Shown here: in pieces, positions 53,485 to 63,788 of the stretch
Layout: every line of letters begins with the position of its first letter
Position numbering within the stretch: position 1 is the first letter of the stretch
Translations under genes and position numbers: made by a program
Origin: Symbiodinium microadriaticum
Taxonomy: Eukaryota; Sar; Dinophyceae; Suessiales; Symbiodiniaceae
Reading direction: 5' to 3'
Length of the DNA stretch: 64,000 nucleotides
Assembly (NCBI GenBank): GCA_001939145.1
Contig: LSRX01000049.1
Location: 13,175 to 77,174 of the forward strand
The notes under the pieces: generated by a model
What the model was told of the DNA's origin: nothing
What the model saw: the letters and a program-made list of their open reading frames with translations, nothing else
Database searches by the model: none

Positions 53485-53597
53485 TACCCAGATCTTCCAA
53501 TATCCCTTAATTCGGGAATCTACTTTAAATGGTCAGAGGGTCCCCAATATGATTTGAGGTATACTCCTTAACTAAAAGAGATTGGGAGGTCTGGGTA
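53485..53597. repeat. Foldback (MITE-like) element
   Basis: Arms of about 46 bp: TACCCAGATCTTCCAATATC at the left, GATTGGGAGGTCTGGGTA at the right. It shares the TTAAT/AAGGAATATACC core with 41012-41115. Confidence 0.75.
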
Positions 53598-53650
53598 TGT
53601 GGCTCAACTCTTTAAACTTTGGATTTAGGTGGGCTTGTTCCTGTTGGCAG

Positions 53651-53710
53651 GAACAGGTGGCGACGATGACCCTGAAAGGTCTGCGCATCTGCGAGGAGTA
53701 CCTGATCTGA
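53651..53710 (+). CDS. Putative terminal exon
   Basis: A good acceptor TTCCTGTTGGCAG is followed by EQVATMTLKGLRICEEYLI and TGA at 53708-53710. Codons are regular and the end is natural. It would close a plus-strand gene whose other exons may be among those upstream. Confidence 0.5.
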   Translation, partial: EQVATMTLKGLRICEEYLI

Positions 53711-53949
53711 AACACGCAGCCCAAAGGTCACGAAGCCCTGATCCCAAAGGCCCTAAGGCAAACCTTCCACCCCGAACCTGAAGCAATTTGGCCTGAACCC
53801 GCATGTTCCAAACTCCAAGCCCAAGAGCTGTAAACTGTCAGCCCTAAGCCCTGCAAAAGCAAAACCCAACAACCTAAGACCCCAGATCTCAAAGCCATGA
53901 AGCCCCCAAACACAGAAATCCTACAAATACGGCAAGCCCCACAAGGCAC

Positions 53950-54063
53950 GCCAAAGAGTGTGTGAAGCTACTGGTGGACGCCATGCGGAAGGCGTCGAAC
54001 GAGGAATTGGCATCAGAAGCCGCCTTTCGACTTGCTTTTGAAGGTGTTATAGGCTTCTTTTAA
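53950..54063 (+). CDS. Putative terminal exon, amphipathic helices
   Basis: The frame reads AKECVKLLVDAMRKASNEEL, then ASEAAFRLAFEGVIGFF and TAA at 54061-54063. It looks like helical-repeat protein, but no acceptor as good as at 53650 precedes it. Confidence 0.4.
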   Translation, partial: AKECVKLLVDAMRKASNEELASEAAFRLAFEGVIGFF

Positions 54064-54119
54064 CTTCAACATCGAATGGGAGAACTTTAAACGTTTAGGC
54101 CCCATATTTACATAGATGC

Positions 54120-54166
<47 letters not shown>

Positions 54167-54973
54167 GTTGTGCGCTGCGCGTCTGCCCCCCACCCCTTCC
54201 TCCCCCTAAATATCAGAGAGGGAAACCAGGTAGGTTCCCGAGTCCCTGTTTTAAAGCCCTTGTTCGGACACAGGTCAATATTTTACAGCACACGCGCTGT
54301 TTTAAAACATTGGCCTTGTTTTAAACATTGGCTTTCAAACGCGGATGTAATATCCTATAGGCGGATTAGAAGGAGCGTGTAAGTAGGCTCTCCTTATACT
54401 CAAAACCAAAAAACCAAAAAAAACATTAAACAACAAAAGAACCAACCAAACCAAAAAACAAAAACCCGGAAAAAACAAAAATCAGGGGGACTAGTCTCCT
54501 GGAAAATTGTTTTTTTGGTTTTCGTGTTGTTTTGTTTTTTTGGTTTCCCTGCGCTGCAGGTCCCACGCTCAGCAGTGCCAGAGCTGCTTTACTGCTTGGC
54601 TGCATTGACTTTCTTTGTGAGGGAGTGCGACAGCCTGCACATAACGCGCGAAACACCATGTATCGTACTGGATGTGTTTGTGCGTGCGCTGTATCATCCG
54701 CGAAATCCGTCGCATCCATCACGCCGTGATGTCGGGTGCGTTCGCACTGGTGCATGGCTGTACAAATGCATGACCTATGAGCGTTAGAGCGATGGCAAGA
54801 GAAAAATATTCTGGTGCTAATGCTGCCTGCCTGCAACCTGCAGCCCTGGTGCTACTGATGCTCGTCTGTAACCCCTCATTCCATGCCAAACTTGCCTTAT
54901 GCAATTGCTCGCAAAGTTGCCTCCTCGAAGCCTGCAGTTCCTACGTAGTCAGCTCTCTCCCCCAGTCCTCGCC
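54064..54973. other. No supported gene
   Basis: It begins with (TA)n at 54118-54164, contains A-rich and T-rich stretches that are inverse to each other (AACCAAAAAACCAAAAAA at 54405-54480, GTTTTTTTGGTTTTCG at 54508-54545), and then open frames without motifs. Confidence 0.4.
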
Positions 54974-56420
54974 ATGGCCGGTGAAGATCTTTCTTTCGAT
55001 GGTCTCCAGAAGACCGTTGAGCCATTGGTGTGCAAGAGTTTGACTATGCCTGCCATCCTGAAATTGAAGCTCGGCCTGTTCACCCCGGCTACATTCTCTT
55101 CGACATCATTACAGGATACCAGAGATTCATTGATGTAGGCGAAGTGGCGAGGACATACAAAACCGCTGTCTTCAACTCGGATTTGTCTTCGGTCCCGGAG
55201 CCCTTTGGGTTTCGTGGCATCTGTTCTTGCTCGCAACACCAAACTTCAAACATTCATATGCGAGTGTCCGGATGGCTCCAACATTATCGTCAAGCACGTC
55301 ACGTGTCCGGACAAATGCAAAACCTCAGTCTTTTTGGCAGGAACAAGTGGCAAGGCTTTCGTCTACCATTGGCGAGCCACCCATGCCAAGGTCGGGAAGA
55401 AAATCCTCCTGTCTAGTCCGGAAAGCCTTGGCGGTCAGCAGCTCAAAATGTTCGAGATGCAATCCTACTGCGCCCCGCAGTTCAAAATGTTCGAGATGCA
55501 ATCCGGTCCTACAGCACCCCCAAATCCTCCAGCAATAAACTTGGGGAGAAGGCGGATGAGGAAATCGATGCCGGCTTCGACTTCATCGTCCTCGATGCGC
55601 TGTGCTCCTCTTCAGAGATGCAACAGCTTCGGTGGATGACTAAAACCCTCAACAACCCACAGTCGCCCATCTTCAATTGGTCGGGTGCACTTGTCGAAAC
55701 GGCGCTCAGAAACCTCAGTCAGGATGAGTCGCCTGCCAAGAAAGACATGGACTGGCCCATCCCCCCGACACCCACCTACTACCATGACTGGGTCCTGGAG
55801 CTTCTCGAGAAAGTCTGGGACTTCGACACGTCCGCCCTTTTGATGTTGGGTGAGGCGGGCGCGGGCAAGTCACCCCTCGGTCGCAGCATCCTGCTGGCTC
55901 AGGCCCGATATAACAGGGCACACTTTGGTGCACGCAGCCCTGTGTGCATTCGTTGTACGCCTAAAATAGATTTTCTCAGAGGAGAGCTGGGCAACATCAC
56001 CATGGGCGACTTGCTGGATGACACATGTCTCCACATTGTCTTCCAAAATGCTTAAGTCCCTATTGGACGTGGGGCTTGGGCTCGTTCGGAGCCGTCAAGT
56101 GGGTGCAGAATCAGCCACGAGCGGTGGCCGATAGTACTTACGAGCCCTCGGAACTTCCCGACGAATTCGATTTCATCCCATCGGTGCCTTTCGACAAGTT
56201 CGCCAAGTGTATCCGCCCAGCCTCCAATTCCGAAGTTTCCAAGGCGCACATGGACGCTATCTTCAAGCGCACCGTCTTTTTTTGGTGAACAGTCCCACAC
56301 ATGTCTACTTTCGCAAGGCGGGTGTCAACGATGATCCTGTCCCCCGTGTAAACATAGAGCGTCCTGAATATCTCACTGAAGCGGGGCGCACCCTCACTCT
56401 ACGGCACGTTCAAGGACTCC
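54974..56420 (+). pseudogene. P-loop NTPase of a dinoflagellate multigene family, frameshifted
   Basis: ATG 54974 opens MAGEDLSFDGLQKTVEPLVC. Frame changes near 55030, 55205, 55530 and 56040 break the gene, but pieces follow in order. DYACHPEIEARPVHPGYILF comes first, then ECPDGSNIIVKHVTCPDKCK, GKAFVYHWRATHAK, QQLRWMTKTLNNPQSPIFNW, and a Walker A loop GEAGAGKSPLGRS at 55849-55872. A DDTCLHIV piece near 56020 is the likely Walker B site, and then FGAVKWVQNQPRAVADSTYE, SKAHMDAIFKRTVFF and VYFRKAGVND. I remember near-identical proteins as very numerous in Symbiodiniaceae. Their biochemical role is unknown to me; the P-loop followed by a short Asp pair recalls Rep/SF3-type helicases, which is only a guess. 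Confidence 0.6.
55442..55504 (+). repeat. Tandem duplication of 39 bp inside the P-loop pseudogene
   Basis: CTCAAAATGTTCGAGATGCA... at 55442 and TTCAAAATGTTCGAGATGCA... at 55481 match over 23 of 24 bases. The period of 39 bp keeps the frame (KMFEMQS twice). Confidence 0.85.
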
Positions 56421-56722
56421 CATACTCTCATTTAAGTATTTGTCGCTCCTCTGCCGTTTTGCCTGTTTCCCTCTCTTACTTCTTCCTCACTTTTTGACTT
56501 GTCTGTCTACATCGTTTTCTTTCGGCTTGTCTCTAAGCTTAGCTGGGCTTTAGTTGGGTTGTTCGTAGAATAACCTAACATAAAGCCAAGATTGTAGAGC
56601 TTAGGTTTAGCCATTGTAGTAAAGTTTGGGTATTACTGGGGCTTAGTGGGTGGTTCAGCGACTTCGACGACTTCATCTTTGAATTTTGCGCGCCTTGCAA
56701 GCTTACAGGTTTTGGCTAACAG

Positions 56723-58197
56723 TTGATGAAGACTTTACTGATTGCTTCAGTCGCATCAACTCGCAGAGTTTCGGCTTTTCATAAGTTTGAGCACTGGTCA
56801 ACTTTCTTAGTCAGTGCAATGATTTCTCTCGTGAACCTCGTTGAGGGGTGCGACAACGAGTCAAAGCAGGTGGAAATCAGCGAGAATGCAGTCGTAGGTG
56901 AAATCCTTGAGCAGTTTCCCAGGGGATCCCAGATTGCGTTGTTTATGCCACTACCAATTGGCAGGGCGAGGGCACGTTCGGTGAGACCTTCCGCTTGGTG
57001 GGCTTTAGGGGCAATGAAGAGAAGTTTAAGGACTACCTTGAGGACATTTGTGAGCTTCTCCGCGATCAGTTGCAGATCAACATCCTTCGCCGTCAGCACT
57101 GCGACGACATGGCAGGAAATGGAAGCAGCGACAGTGAGAGCACGGATAGTTCAGACGCTTCGGATGACACAGAAGATGAAGACAAGGGCGACAAAGACGC
57201 TTCCACTCCCAAGCGTGATGGTCATGGCTACGGTTATCCTTCAGGGGAGTGTTCAAGGAGTGCCGTGCCAACTACGGCGCTCGTTCCAGACGTTCGCGAG
57301 ATTTGGGAGAAGATGGACGCAGAGGCTTTGAAGAAGCTTCTCGCAAACAAGGAGGAGGAGATGTTCAAAGTGGCTGAGGAGAGCAAGCGCATCAAGAGTA
57401 TCATCACCAAGCAAGAAAGCCAGAAGAAGAAAGAACTCAAGAAGCAGAAGGACAAAGAGAAGCGTGAGGAGAAAGCCAAAGAGACACAGGACAAGAACCA
57501 GGCTTTCCTACAACCTGAACTTGCACTTCAACGAGACTGTCGTGGTGGTTCAGGTTTCGGGAAAGAGCACCTTCAAGGACATCAGGGAGGCTTTCGCATC
57601 CAAGGCAGGCATCAGCAAAGCCAAGGCAATTCAGATGGCCTTCTACCAAGGCGACGATCGCTCGAACGATCACCCCCGCCGTCAGGTTGCCGGAGAGTTG
57701 AAGCTTCGCGACGGTGATGAACTGGTTGTCCGCCCTACGCTTTCCGGTGGCGGTGTGCGGCAGCGCATCAACAAAAAGAGCGACGAGTGCAAGACTTATG
57801 CGCTGGACATTGCCAAGGATGTTCAGAACAAGGTAAAAGTCAAGTGGTATCAACATCTACGCCGTTGATTGCTTCAAGACGGTTGAGGAGACCCTTAACA
57901 CCTTCACGAGTGAGGCAGACCGAAGAGGCTTTCAACAACCTCATCAAGCCCTTGTCGGAAGATATGCTCAAGTCCGCCCTTGAGTTTTTGAAGAACGGCG
58001 GTTCAACAGAGTTCAAGGTCAAGAACTTGGCTCGTGTCATCTATGCCAGTGGGATGAAGTCTCTCACTGATTTTGATTTTGCAGTGTCAGGAGTGATTGA
58101 CTCGGCTGAGAACAGCTCGATTGGTGCTTACTACAAAGCCACTGAGGAGAACGAAAAGCTTTCCCTGTCACATGTTCGCTCCATGTTGCTACCTTAA
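56723..58197 (+). pseudogene. Acidic/coiled-coil protein with a ubiquitin-like domain, frameshifted
   Basis: The frame from ATG 56723 gives a membrane-like start and NESKQVEISENAVVGEILEQ; it shifts near 56940. Then FRLVGFRGNEEKFKDYLEDI, an acidic Ser/Asp/Glu stretch (57120-57200), and a Lys/Glu coiled coil (57310-57490). After another shift near 57500 comes a beta-grasp block, LNLHFNETVVVVQVSGKSTF ... LKLRDGDELVVRPTLSGGG, with the ubiquitin-like pattern (two strands, a helix, and DGDEL near the end). A last frame (57787-58197) reads EAFNNLIKPLSEDMLKSALE and ends LSLSHVRSMLLP before TAA. It follows the P-loop pseudogene at 300 bp on the same strand; I recall both as dinoflagellate expansions, and they may travel together. 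Confidence 0.5.
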
Positions 58198-58790
58198 GGC
58201 ACCAACCTCGGTACCCTGAGGCACCAACCTCCGTACCCTAGCATACCTGCCTCAGTTCTCGCACGGAATGGGCATTAGGCACGTCATTTCGTCAGACTGG
58301 CAGGTCTTCTCCCGAGGACCGCCACTTGAGTGAGAAACAACGTTGCTTCAATAACATTGCGAGTGCTTCATCTCCTTCGCGAGTGCTTCAGCTATGGTAG
58401 TGTTTCAATAAAAAAATCTTGCCAGGTTCGGAAGACAACGCCTTCATCGACTATCAGAAGCCACGCGCCCGTTTCGTTTTCGTACAGGGTTGTTTAGGTA
58501 AGGATTGTTTAGGATAGGGTTTCGGGGTTAAGTTCCCGAACTTCGGGAAAAGGATCGGCTCAGAGAGTTGATCAAACAACCATTTCAGAACTGGAGCGAG
58601 TCGGTAATCCGACATCTCAAGCATTGCGATGGTCTCAGTCTCGTCTGCACTAGGGTTTAGGGTTTAGGATTTTTTTCTTTTGACCCTAAAACCCTAAGAG
58701 AAAGAATGGCTCAAATCACGCGGGAGAGAAAAGGGTGATTAGGTCTTTTTTCTTATAAAACCCCTAACCCTAAATTCGGCTCAAACAATT
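58198..58790. other. Short duplications, then telomere-like fragments
   Basis: GGCACCAACCTCGGTACCCT and a near copy sit in tandem at 58197-58240. The phrase GAGTGCTTCA recurs at 58349-58390. TTTAGGGTTTAGG and its inverse occur at 58650-58760. No gene. Confidence 0.5.
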
Positions 58791-58799
58791 TCGGCTCAA

Positions 58800-59056
58800 A
58801 GACATAAAAGTCAAGATACAACATACAAGGTAGTGAAATTTTGTGTTTCAAAATCACAAATATAATTAAATTTTTCAAAACATACTATAAAGCATTGGCA
58901 GTTAACAATGAAAATAAAACAAAAAAATACAAACTACACTAATCAACATAAAAATTCGTGAAACACCATCCCGAGGGAAATGTTTAATAAAAAAACAAAC
59001 CGCCAACGCAAAACCCCACCCCCAAAATACTTAAAGAAAATACACTTTATATATAC
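58800..59056 (+). promoter_or_regulatory. AT-rich upstream region of the foreign-looking gene
   Basis: Very A-rich sequence without coding. A TTTATATATA box lies only about 10 bp before ATG 59057, inside ACACTTTATATATACATG. That distance is too short for a usual eukaryotic TATA-to-start spacing, but compact viral genes show such layouts. Purely positional evidence. Confidence 0.25.
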
Positions 59057-59814
59057 ATGAAGCAAGGGGATTTACAAAAGGTGCTAGACTATGTATTGAG
59101 CAGTGGCGCGGGCAACATTAAAACGCGAGGGAATAAAACGTACAAGCAGGTTATTACAAATGGCACAGAATATTGTTATAATAGGGAAAAGCCCATAGCC
59201 AACAAACTAAGAACCAAACTGGAACAAATAGCTAAAACACAGAAGTGTAAAAGATACAACATTTTAAAACGTGCAACCAAAGGCATAGCAGTTAGAAAGG
59301 CTTTAAAAAATATGCCATCACACGGAAAGCCAACATCACAGAGGAGCGAAGCGCATTTAAACGATATGCCAACTCATATTCAATAACCAATATAAACCTA
59401 CAAGGCTACAAGGGATTATCCTATTTAGAATATCAAGAACCGAGACTAAAAGAGTTTTTAACACGAAACAACAAAATGAAAATCAGAATAGATGTAGATA
59501 TATCTTTTAGACACCCAGAACATGAAGAACCACAAATACACAGATTACCTAGTAAGATTTATACGATCAACAACCATGAACAACTAAAAGCGACAATAGA
59601 CAAAATGGCATCCGACATAGAAATAAAGATTGAGAACTCGCAGCTGAGAAAATCGGGATACCACATAAAGAAGATAGATAAAGGGCAGGGCCAATTCCGG
59701 GTGGATTTGGGTCAACGTATTTTTAGTATTAAGGGGGTCTTTAATAAATGGGGGAAGCGATTAGAACAAATCGATGGCGCGCATGATGTTTTACAGACTA
59801 TGTCAAAACACTGA
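59057..59814 (+). pseudogene. AT-rich gene of probable foreign origin, one frameshift
   Basis: From ATG 59057 the frame reads MKQGDLQKVLDYVLSSGAGN and is Lys/Asn/Ile-rich. Near 59340-59360 it shifts by one base and goes on without stop as INLQGYKGLSYLEYQEPRLK, KIRIDVDISFRHPEHEEPQI, to TGA after VLQTMSKH (59814). Codon choice is strongly A/T-ending, quite unlike the GC-rich neighbours. The pattern SKIYTINNHEQLKATID ... LRKSGYHIKKID faintly recalls the region before protein-primed B-family DNA polymerases of Polinton-like elements and linear plasmids, which I cannot confirm. It may be an insertion from a virus-like element or organelle plasmid. Confidence 0.5.
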
Positions 59815-59817
59815 GCC

Positions 59818-60047
59818 GCATAGTCGCAAATGGTGGAAGGCCCGACAAATTTTGGTAGATCGCAGCCTCAGGCAGTCTTCCTTGTCGGCGTGCACATAGG
59901 CCAAAAGGACGTCTTTGCTTACATATCTGCTGCCGCGCTCGCGGTTTGAACCAATGCTTCGCCTCATGAGTCGTTGCATACGCAGTCGTGTCTAAACCTC
60001 ACGTGTTTTAGAAGAAGTAGCCGCGCACTGTAGTTCTTGTTCCGGTC
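59818..60047. other. GC-rich flank, nothing recognised
   Basis: Composition returns to GC-rich at once after 59815. No coding seen. Confidence 0.4.
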
Positions 60048-61160
60048 ATGGTGAAGGTCGCACGTGTCTTTCCGCGCCGCAAGTGTCCCAGTTGCTCTGG
60101 GTCACTCATCACGATCATCACGGGCCCTCGCGACATCAGCAAGGGCGTCCTCACCGGGAGTGAATCTTTATCCAAGACGAGCACTCGCGTCAGTCGTTGT
60201 GTCCGAAAGGGCTTTCGGATTTACATTCTTCACAAAAAAAAAGGGTTGCCGGAGAGAACATCAATAAGCTCTCCTTCAGTCAAATGAAAGCGGCTGGTCT
60301 ATATTTCGTGACCTCCAAGACAGCATTCACCATGACCGACTTCGAACTTTGCTATCTTCGCTTTCTTCGCGCGAAAACATCCCCAGGACAGGAGGCCGCG
60401 GTCCGAGCTCTTCTCCATGAAGGACGTGACGATCTTCCTGATCAGCGAACCTTCCGTGATTGCCTTTTGCGTGTTGTCGAAGCTGATGCTGTGGCGAGGT
60501 GGCCATGGATGAGAATTTCGGATTGCGTCGTCATTTTGTCCCAGGTATCAACCCGCCCCGGACCAAGCAATTGCCAAGACGACCGCGGAAAGCCCTTCGT
60601 GAGGATGAAAGATCTTGCAGCTGTGCCAGAAAGGGTTCTCGCCACCTAGCACTGCCAAAGCGGACTGCGGGATGGCAGTTCGCCGTGAATTCTTCATCCA
60701 GGAAGGTTTTGGCGGCGTCGGAGCACAAAGCCACCGAGTCTCATGGGGACAAGTCTAGCTTGTTACAAGGGCTCTGTGCAAATCCGCAGTTTGTTCCGGA
60801 CGTCGTGATCCATGACGATGCGTGTCACTTGCAGGCTTATGTCCGAAAGCATCATCTTGACAGTTTCCGTAATGTCAAACACTACATTCACTACATTGTG
60901 GATGCTTTTCACCGCCGCAACCACAAATGCTGTAAGCAAAAACTGACCGTGCCGCAGAAACGATGCTGCAACAGGGTGCGGACAAACATGTCCGAAAACT
61001 TCAATGCTTGGATCCGGCCCCTGATTTTTTTCGGCCTCACAGCCATGCATTCTGGATTGAGGAAGCCTGTGGATTCTATAACACAAATTTGGCTCCCATG
61101 CCCACCTTCGCGGCCCGACTGCGCGGGGACGTCGCAGTGTCAAAGCTCGCATGATGAAGA
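60048..61160 (+). pseudogene. KDZ-like transposase relative, frameshifted
   Basis: ATG 60048 opens MVKVARVFPRRKCPSCSGSL (a Cys pair near the start). The frame passes through a run of ten A (about 60230-60243), and the match continues in another frame as NKLSFSQMKAAGLYFVTSKT and FELCYLRFLRAKTSPGQEA. A third frame (60640-61020) gives VPDVVIHDDACHLQAYVRKH, HYIVDAFHRRNHKC and RVRTNMSENFNAWIRPL. A fourth (61025-61155) gives FRPHSHAFWIEEACGFYNTN. Asp-Asp before ACHL, the H-RRNH block and the Glu in NMSENFN fit the DDE-type catalytic pattern of KDZ transposases. I recall many such genes in dinoflagellates, so it may be a domesticated family. Breaks sit at A and T homopolymers, so some could be sequence errors. 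Confidence 0.55.
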
Positions 61161-61397
61161 AGCCTGCCGCAATTCGCAAGCGGCAGAGCAGCCGTAGGTA
61201 GGATGTACCGTATCCGGGACTCCGGCAAGCCGGCCAAATTTTGATGATCTGGACTACCGCAAAAAACCCCGAAAGAGCTTTTGCGCCAAGGACAGCTGTT
61301 TAGCACCGAGCAGTTAGGACCTAAGGCTCCCAGTAAACTCCAGATCCTGACCCATCTGCCTGAAATGTCTGTGTAATTGTCTATAAACTGAACATGC

Positions 61398-61436
61398 NNN
61401 NNNNNNNNNNNNNNNNNNNNNNNNNNNNNNNNNNNN
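61398..61436. other. Assembly gap, 39 N
   Basis: A run of 39 undetermined bases in non-coding sequence. Confidence 0.98.
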
Positions 61437-62694
61437 GGCGCAACCATACATACATGTACTTGGTCTCGGATTGCAATTTCGATCTTTTTGGGCTCGGTTG
61501 TTGAAGAGGTTCTGCACGCGGGCCCTGAACCCTAAACCTTTGAGAGGTAATAAGTCCCTATTTTTGTACTTGGTTATCTTCTCCGAAACCTTTATTCTAG
61601 CAAAACAGCAGCTATACTAAGCTCAACTTGTCATCACAAAAGGTTTCGGCGTTTGAAAAAGGGCCATTGCATTTTCTAAAATGACCTGTCCTCACAATCA
61701 TAAGTAGCACGGAAAGAATGACTGATATATTCAGGCGAGTACAATTTAATATAGTTGCTCCAAACACAAAGCACAACTTAAAGACACTTAATGATGCCAA
61801 ATTTCAACACGTGGGGTCCGCTCACGCTTGGCTTAAGGTTGCTTGTCTAGTCTCGTGGGTATGGCCTACGAGGGCTTGGGATGCATGAGGGTTGGGATGT
61901 AGGGAGCGTGGTTGAGGAGACCGTGTAGGATTTTGGGTTGGGTTTGGTTAAACCCAGTGGTGGGTGTTGCCTGGGGTGTAATGAGGTTGTTCTCAAGCAT
62001 TGTTCAAGGGCGCCTACAGCGCAAGAGCTGTGATGTCTCTTCGGATGTTTTCCGGTAGGTGGTTTTGATTTCCACGCTGCAGCAACATCTGCCAGAGCAT
62101 GCATTGCATTCGGGTCCTGATCAGCATCATGCTGTAAAATTGATTACGTAGATTAATTTGCAGGGTTTTCTTAATAGAAATGTCGGAAGCCTACATCCAG
62201 AGCGCTGGCGTGGCTTGATCCGAATTGAACCCTTCCTCATTTTAAGGCGTGGGCTTTGAACAAGCATCTTGGCTGCTGCTAATTCCAGCTTAACGAGGTC
62301 GACATCGAGTCCCTAAGCCTCAACCAGATCCTTTGCCTGCCGTACAACAATAGCAGTTGTTAACTTAATACACAATAATGGGGATAGTCAGAATCCTAAG
62401 AACCAGAAGTGTTCACGGTCATCACTGTCATCATCACTTTGAATGCCCTGAATGTCATCATTGCCACTAGATCATCTTCTTTTCGATGTCGGTTTGGATG
62501 TGCGTGTCCATGCTTATCCTGATCCTCATCCTCAGTGTCATCATTGTGAGGATCGCAACCATCGTTAGTCAAAAGCATTGTCGTCCTTGTCGTCGCGCCG
62601 GCCGTCTCTGGCATCGTCGTCATAGGACGTGCGGGGTAGCTCCTTCTGCAGCGTTTCATTATTGCCGGTTTAAGGTTTTGAGCCCAAGATGTGT

Positions 62695-62790
62695 TAAACC
62701 CTAAACCCTAAACCCCAAATCCCCTAAACACTAAGTGCCCTGAACCCCAAACCCCCTAAACACTAAGTGCCCTGAACCCTAAACCCCTAA
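62695..62790 (-). repeat. CCCTAAA run containing a duplicated 43-bp unit
   Basis: CCCCTAAACACTAAGTGCCC followed by TGAACCC occurs twice in tandem inside a C-rich telomere-like run. Confidence 0.75.
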
Positions 62791-63619
62791 GCCCTCGTGT
62801 CCCGGAGCAGAATCCCAGAGATCCCGAACGCCACCGAAACTGCAAGCCTCGAATCTCCAACAGTTACTACAACATAGTATACTATTCTATAATATTACTT
62901 AATATAACGTAGTAATATTATATTGTAGTTCCAAAATATGAATTAGGAATATAATATAAAATATTGTATACTGTATAGCTTTGAAGCCGTGCAAAGCGAA
63001 ACGGCATATTTCGAAGGCTCTGAACCCACACACTAAAGTTAGAGTCCTTCAGCCGTAAAGTCATACGCGTTGAGTATCCTAAAGCTCTTTACCTTTCACT
63101 TCAACGCAATCTCAAAACAGTCCCCAGGCATCTCAACAAACACAAAAGCTTGAACCGGCAGCCTTGATCCTGAAGGCTTAGAAGCCTAGAAGCCCAAACC
63201 CGTTTGAAGGCCTACGAACTTCAAGGCCGATATATCCTGAACCCCAACCACCTTTGCAGAACCCTGATGCAACCCTGCACAACTCCGTGCAACACGTATC
63301 GACGCACCTCCTGAAGCCCGGAAAATGTTAAACAGCCTCAAAGTCTTCCCAACGGCACTTTCAGCCCCTGAGGACCAGGAAGCCCTGTAAAGCCCTGAAT
63401 CTTAAGATTCCTAACACCCTTTCAAAGCCAAAAACACCAAACCCCAAACCCTGAACCAAAAACCGCCTAGACCCTAAACCACTGCTGGAAACCCTTTAAG
63501 GGAACCCTCTCTGGAACCTAATCACCCCCCTCTCGAAGCCTAGGCTTCTGCATCGCTGTAACTCCGCTTCGGCTTGGGCTTTGGCAGCCGGCGGCTTGGA
63601 GGCTGCTGGAGCCCAGGGT

Positions 63620-63788
63620 TCCTTCTCGGGGCTCCCTTAAAGGTTCCCTCTAAGGGCTCCTTTAAGGGTTCCCTTCAGGGGTCCCTGAAGGGTTCCTCTA
63701 CGGGTTCCCTTAAGGGCTCCTCCAAGGTTTCCATTTCAGGGCTTCTTTAAGGGTTCCTTTAAGGTTTCTTTTTAAGGGTTCCCTATTC
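63620..63788. repeat. Degenerate tandem repeat of TTTAAGGGTTCCC
   Basis: About ten copies of a 15-17 bp unit of the form CCTTTAAGGGTTCCC with variants (CCTCTACGGGTTCCC, TTTCAGGGCTTC). The unit is partly self-complementary (AAGGGTTCCCTT). One or two similar copies lie at 31140-31165. Confidence 0.75.

Larger units (their letters stand above)
27750..54060. repeat. Region saturated with degenerate TTTAGGG/CCCTAAA sequence
   Basis: Blocks of 30-200 bp made of TTTAGGG-type (G-rich) or CCCTAAA-type (C-rich) heptamers and variants (GTTTCGGG, TTCAGGG, CCCTGAA, CCCCAAA) recur through about 26 kb in both orientations. Perfect runs are short, 2-4 units. TTTAGGG is the telomere repeat type reported for dinoflagellates, but the blocks are interstitial and lie between exon-like islands. 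Apart from the exons, microsatellites and foldbacks listed separately I see no genes. Confidence 0.75.

Noticed and set aside
27750..54060. A chromosome end (true telomere)
   Set aside because: The heptamers are short, degenerate, in both orientations and interleaved with exon-like islands; no long perfect array reaches a contig end.
58540..58800. Relics of the dinoflagellate spliced leader (GGCTCAA repeated several times)
   Set aside because: Only the last 8-10 bases resemble the leader end; the preceding GTAGCCATTTT part is missing, so retro-copying via the leader is not shown.
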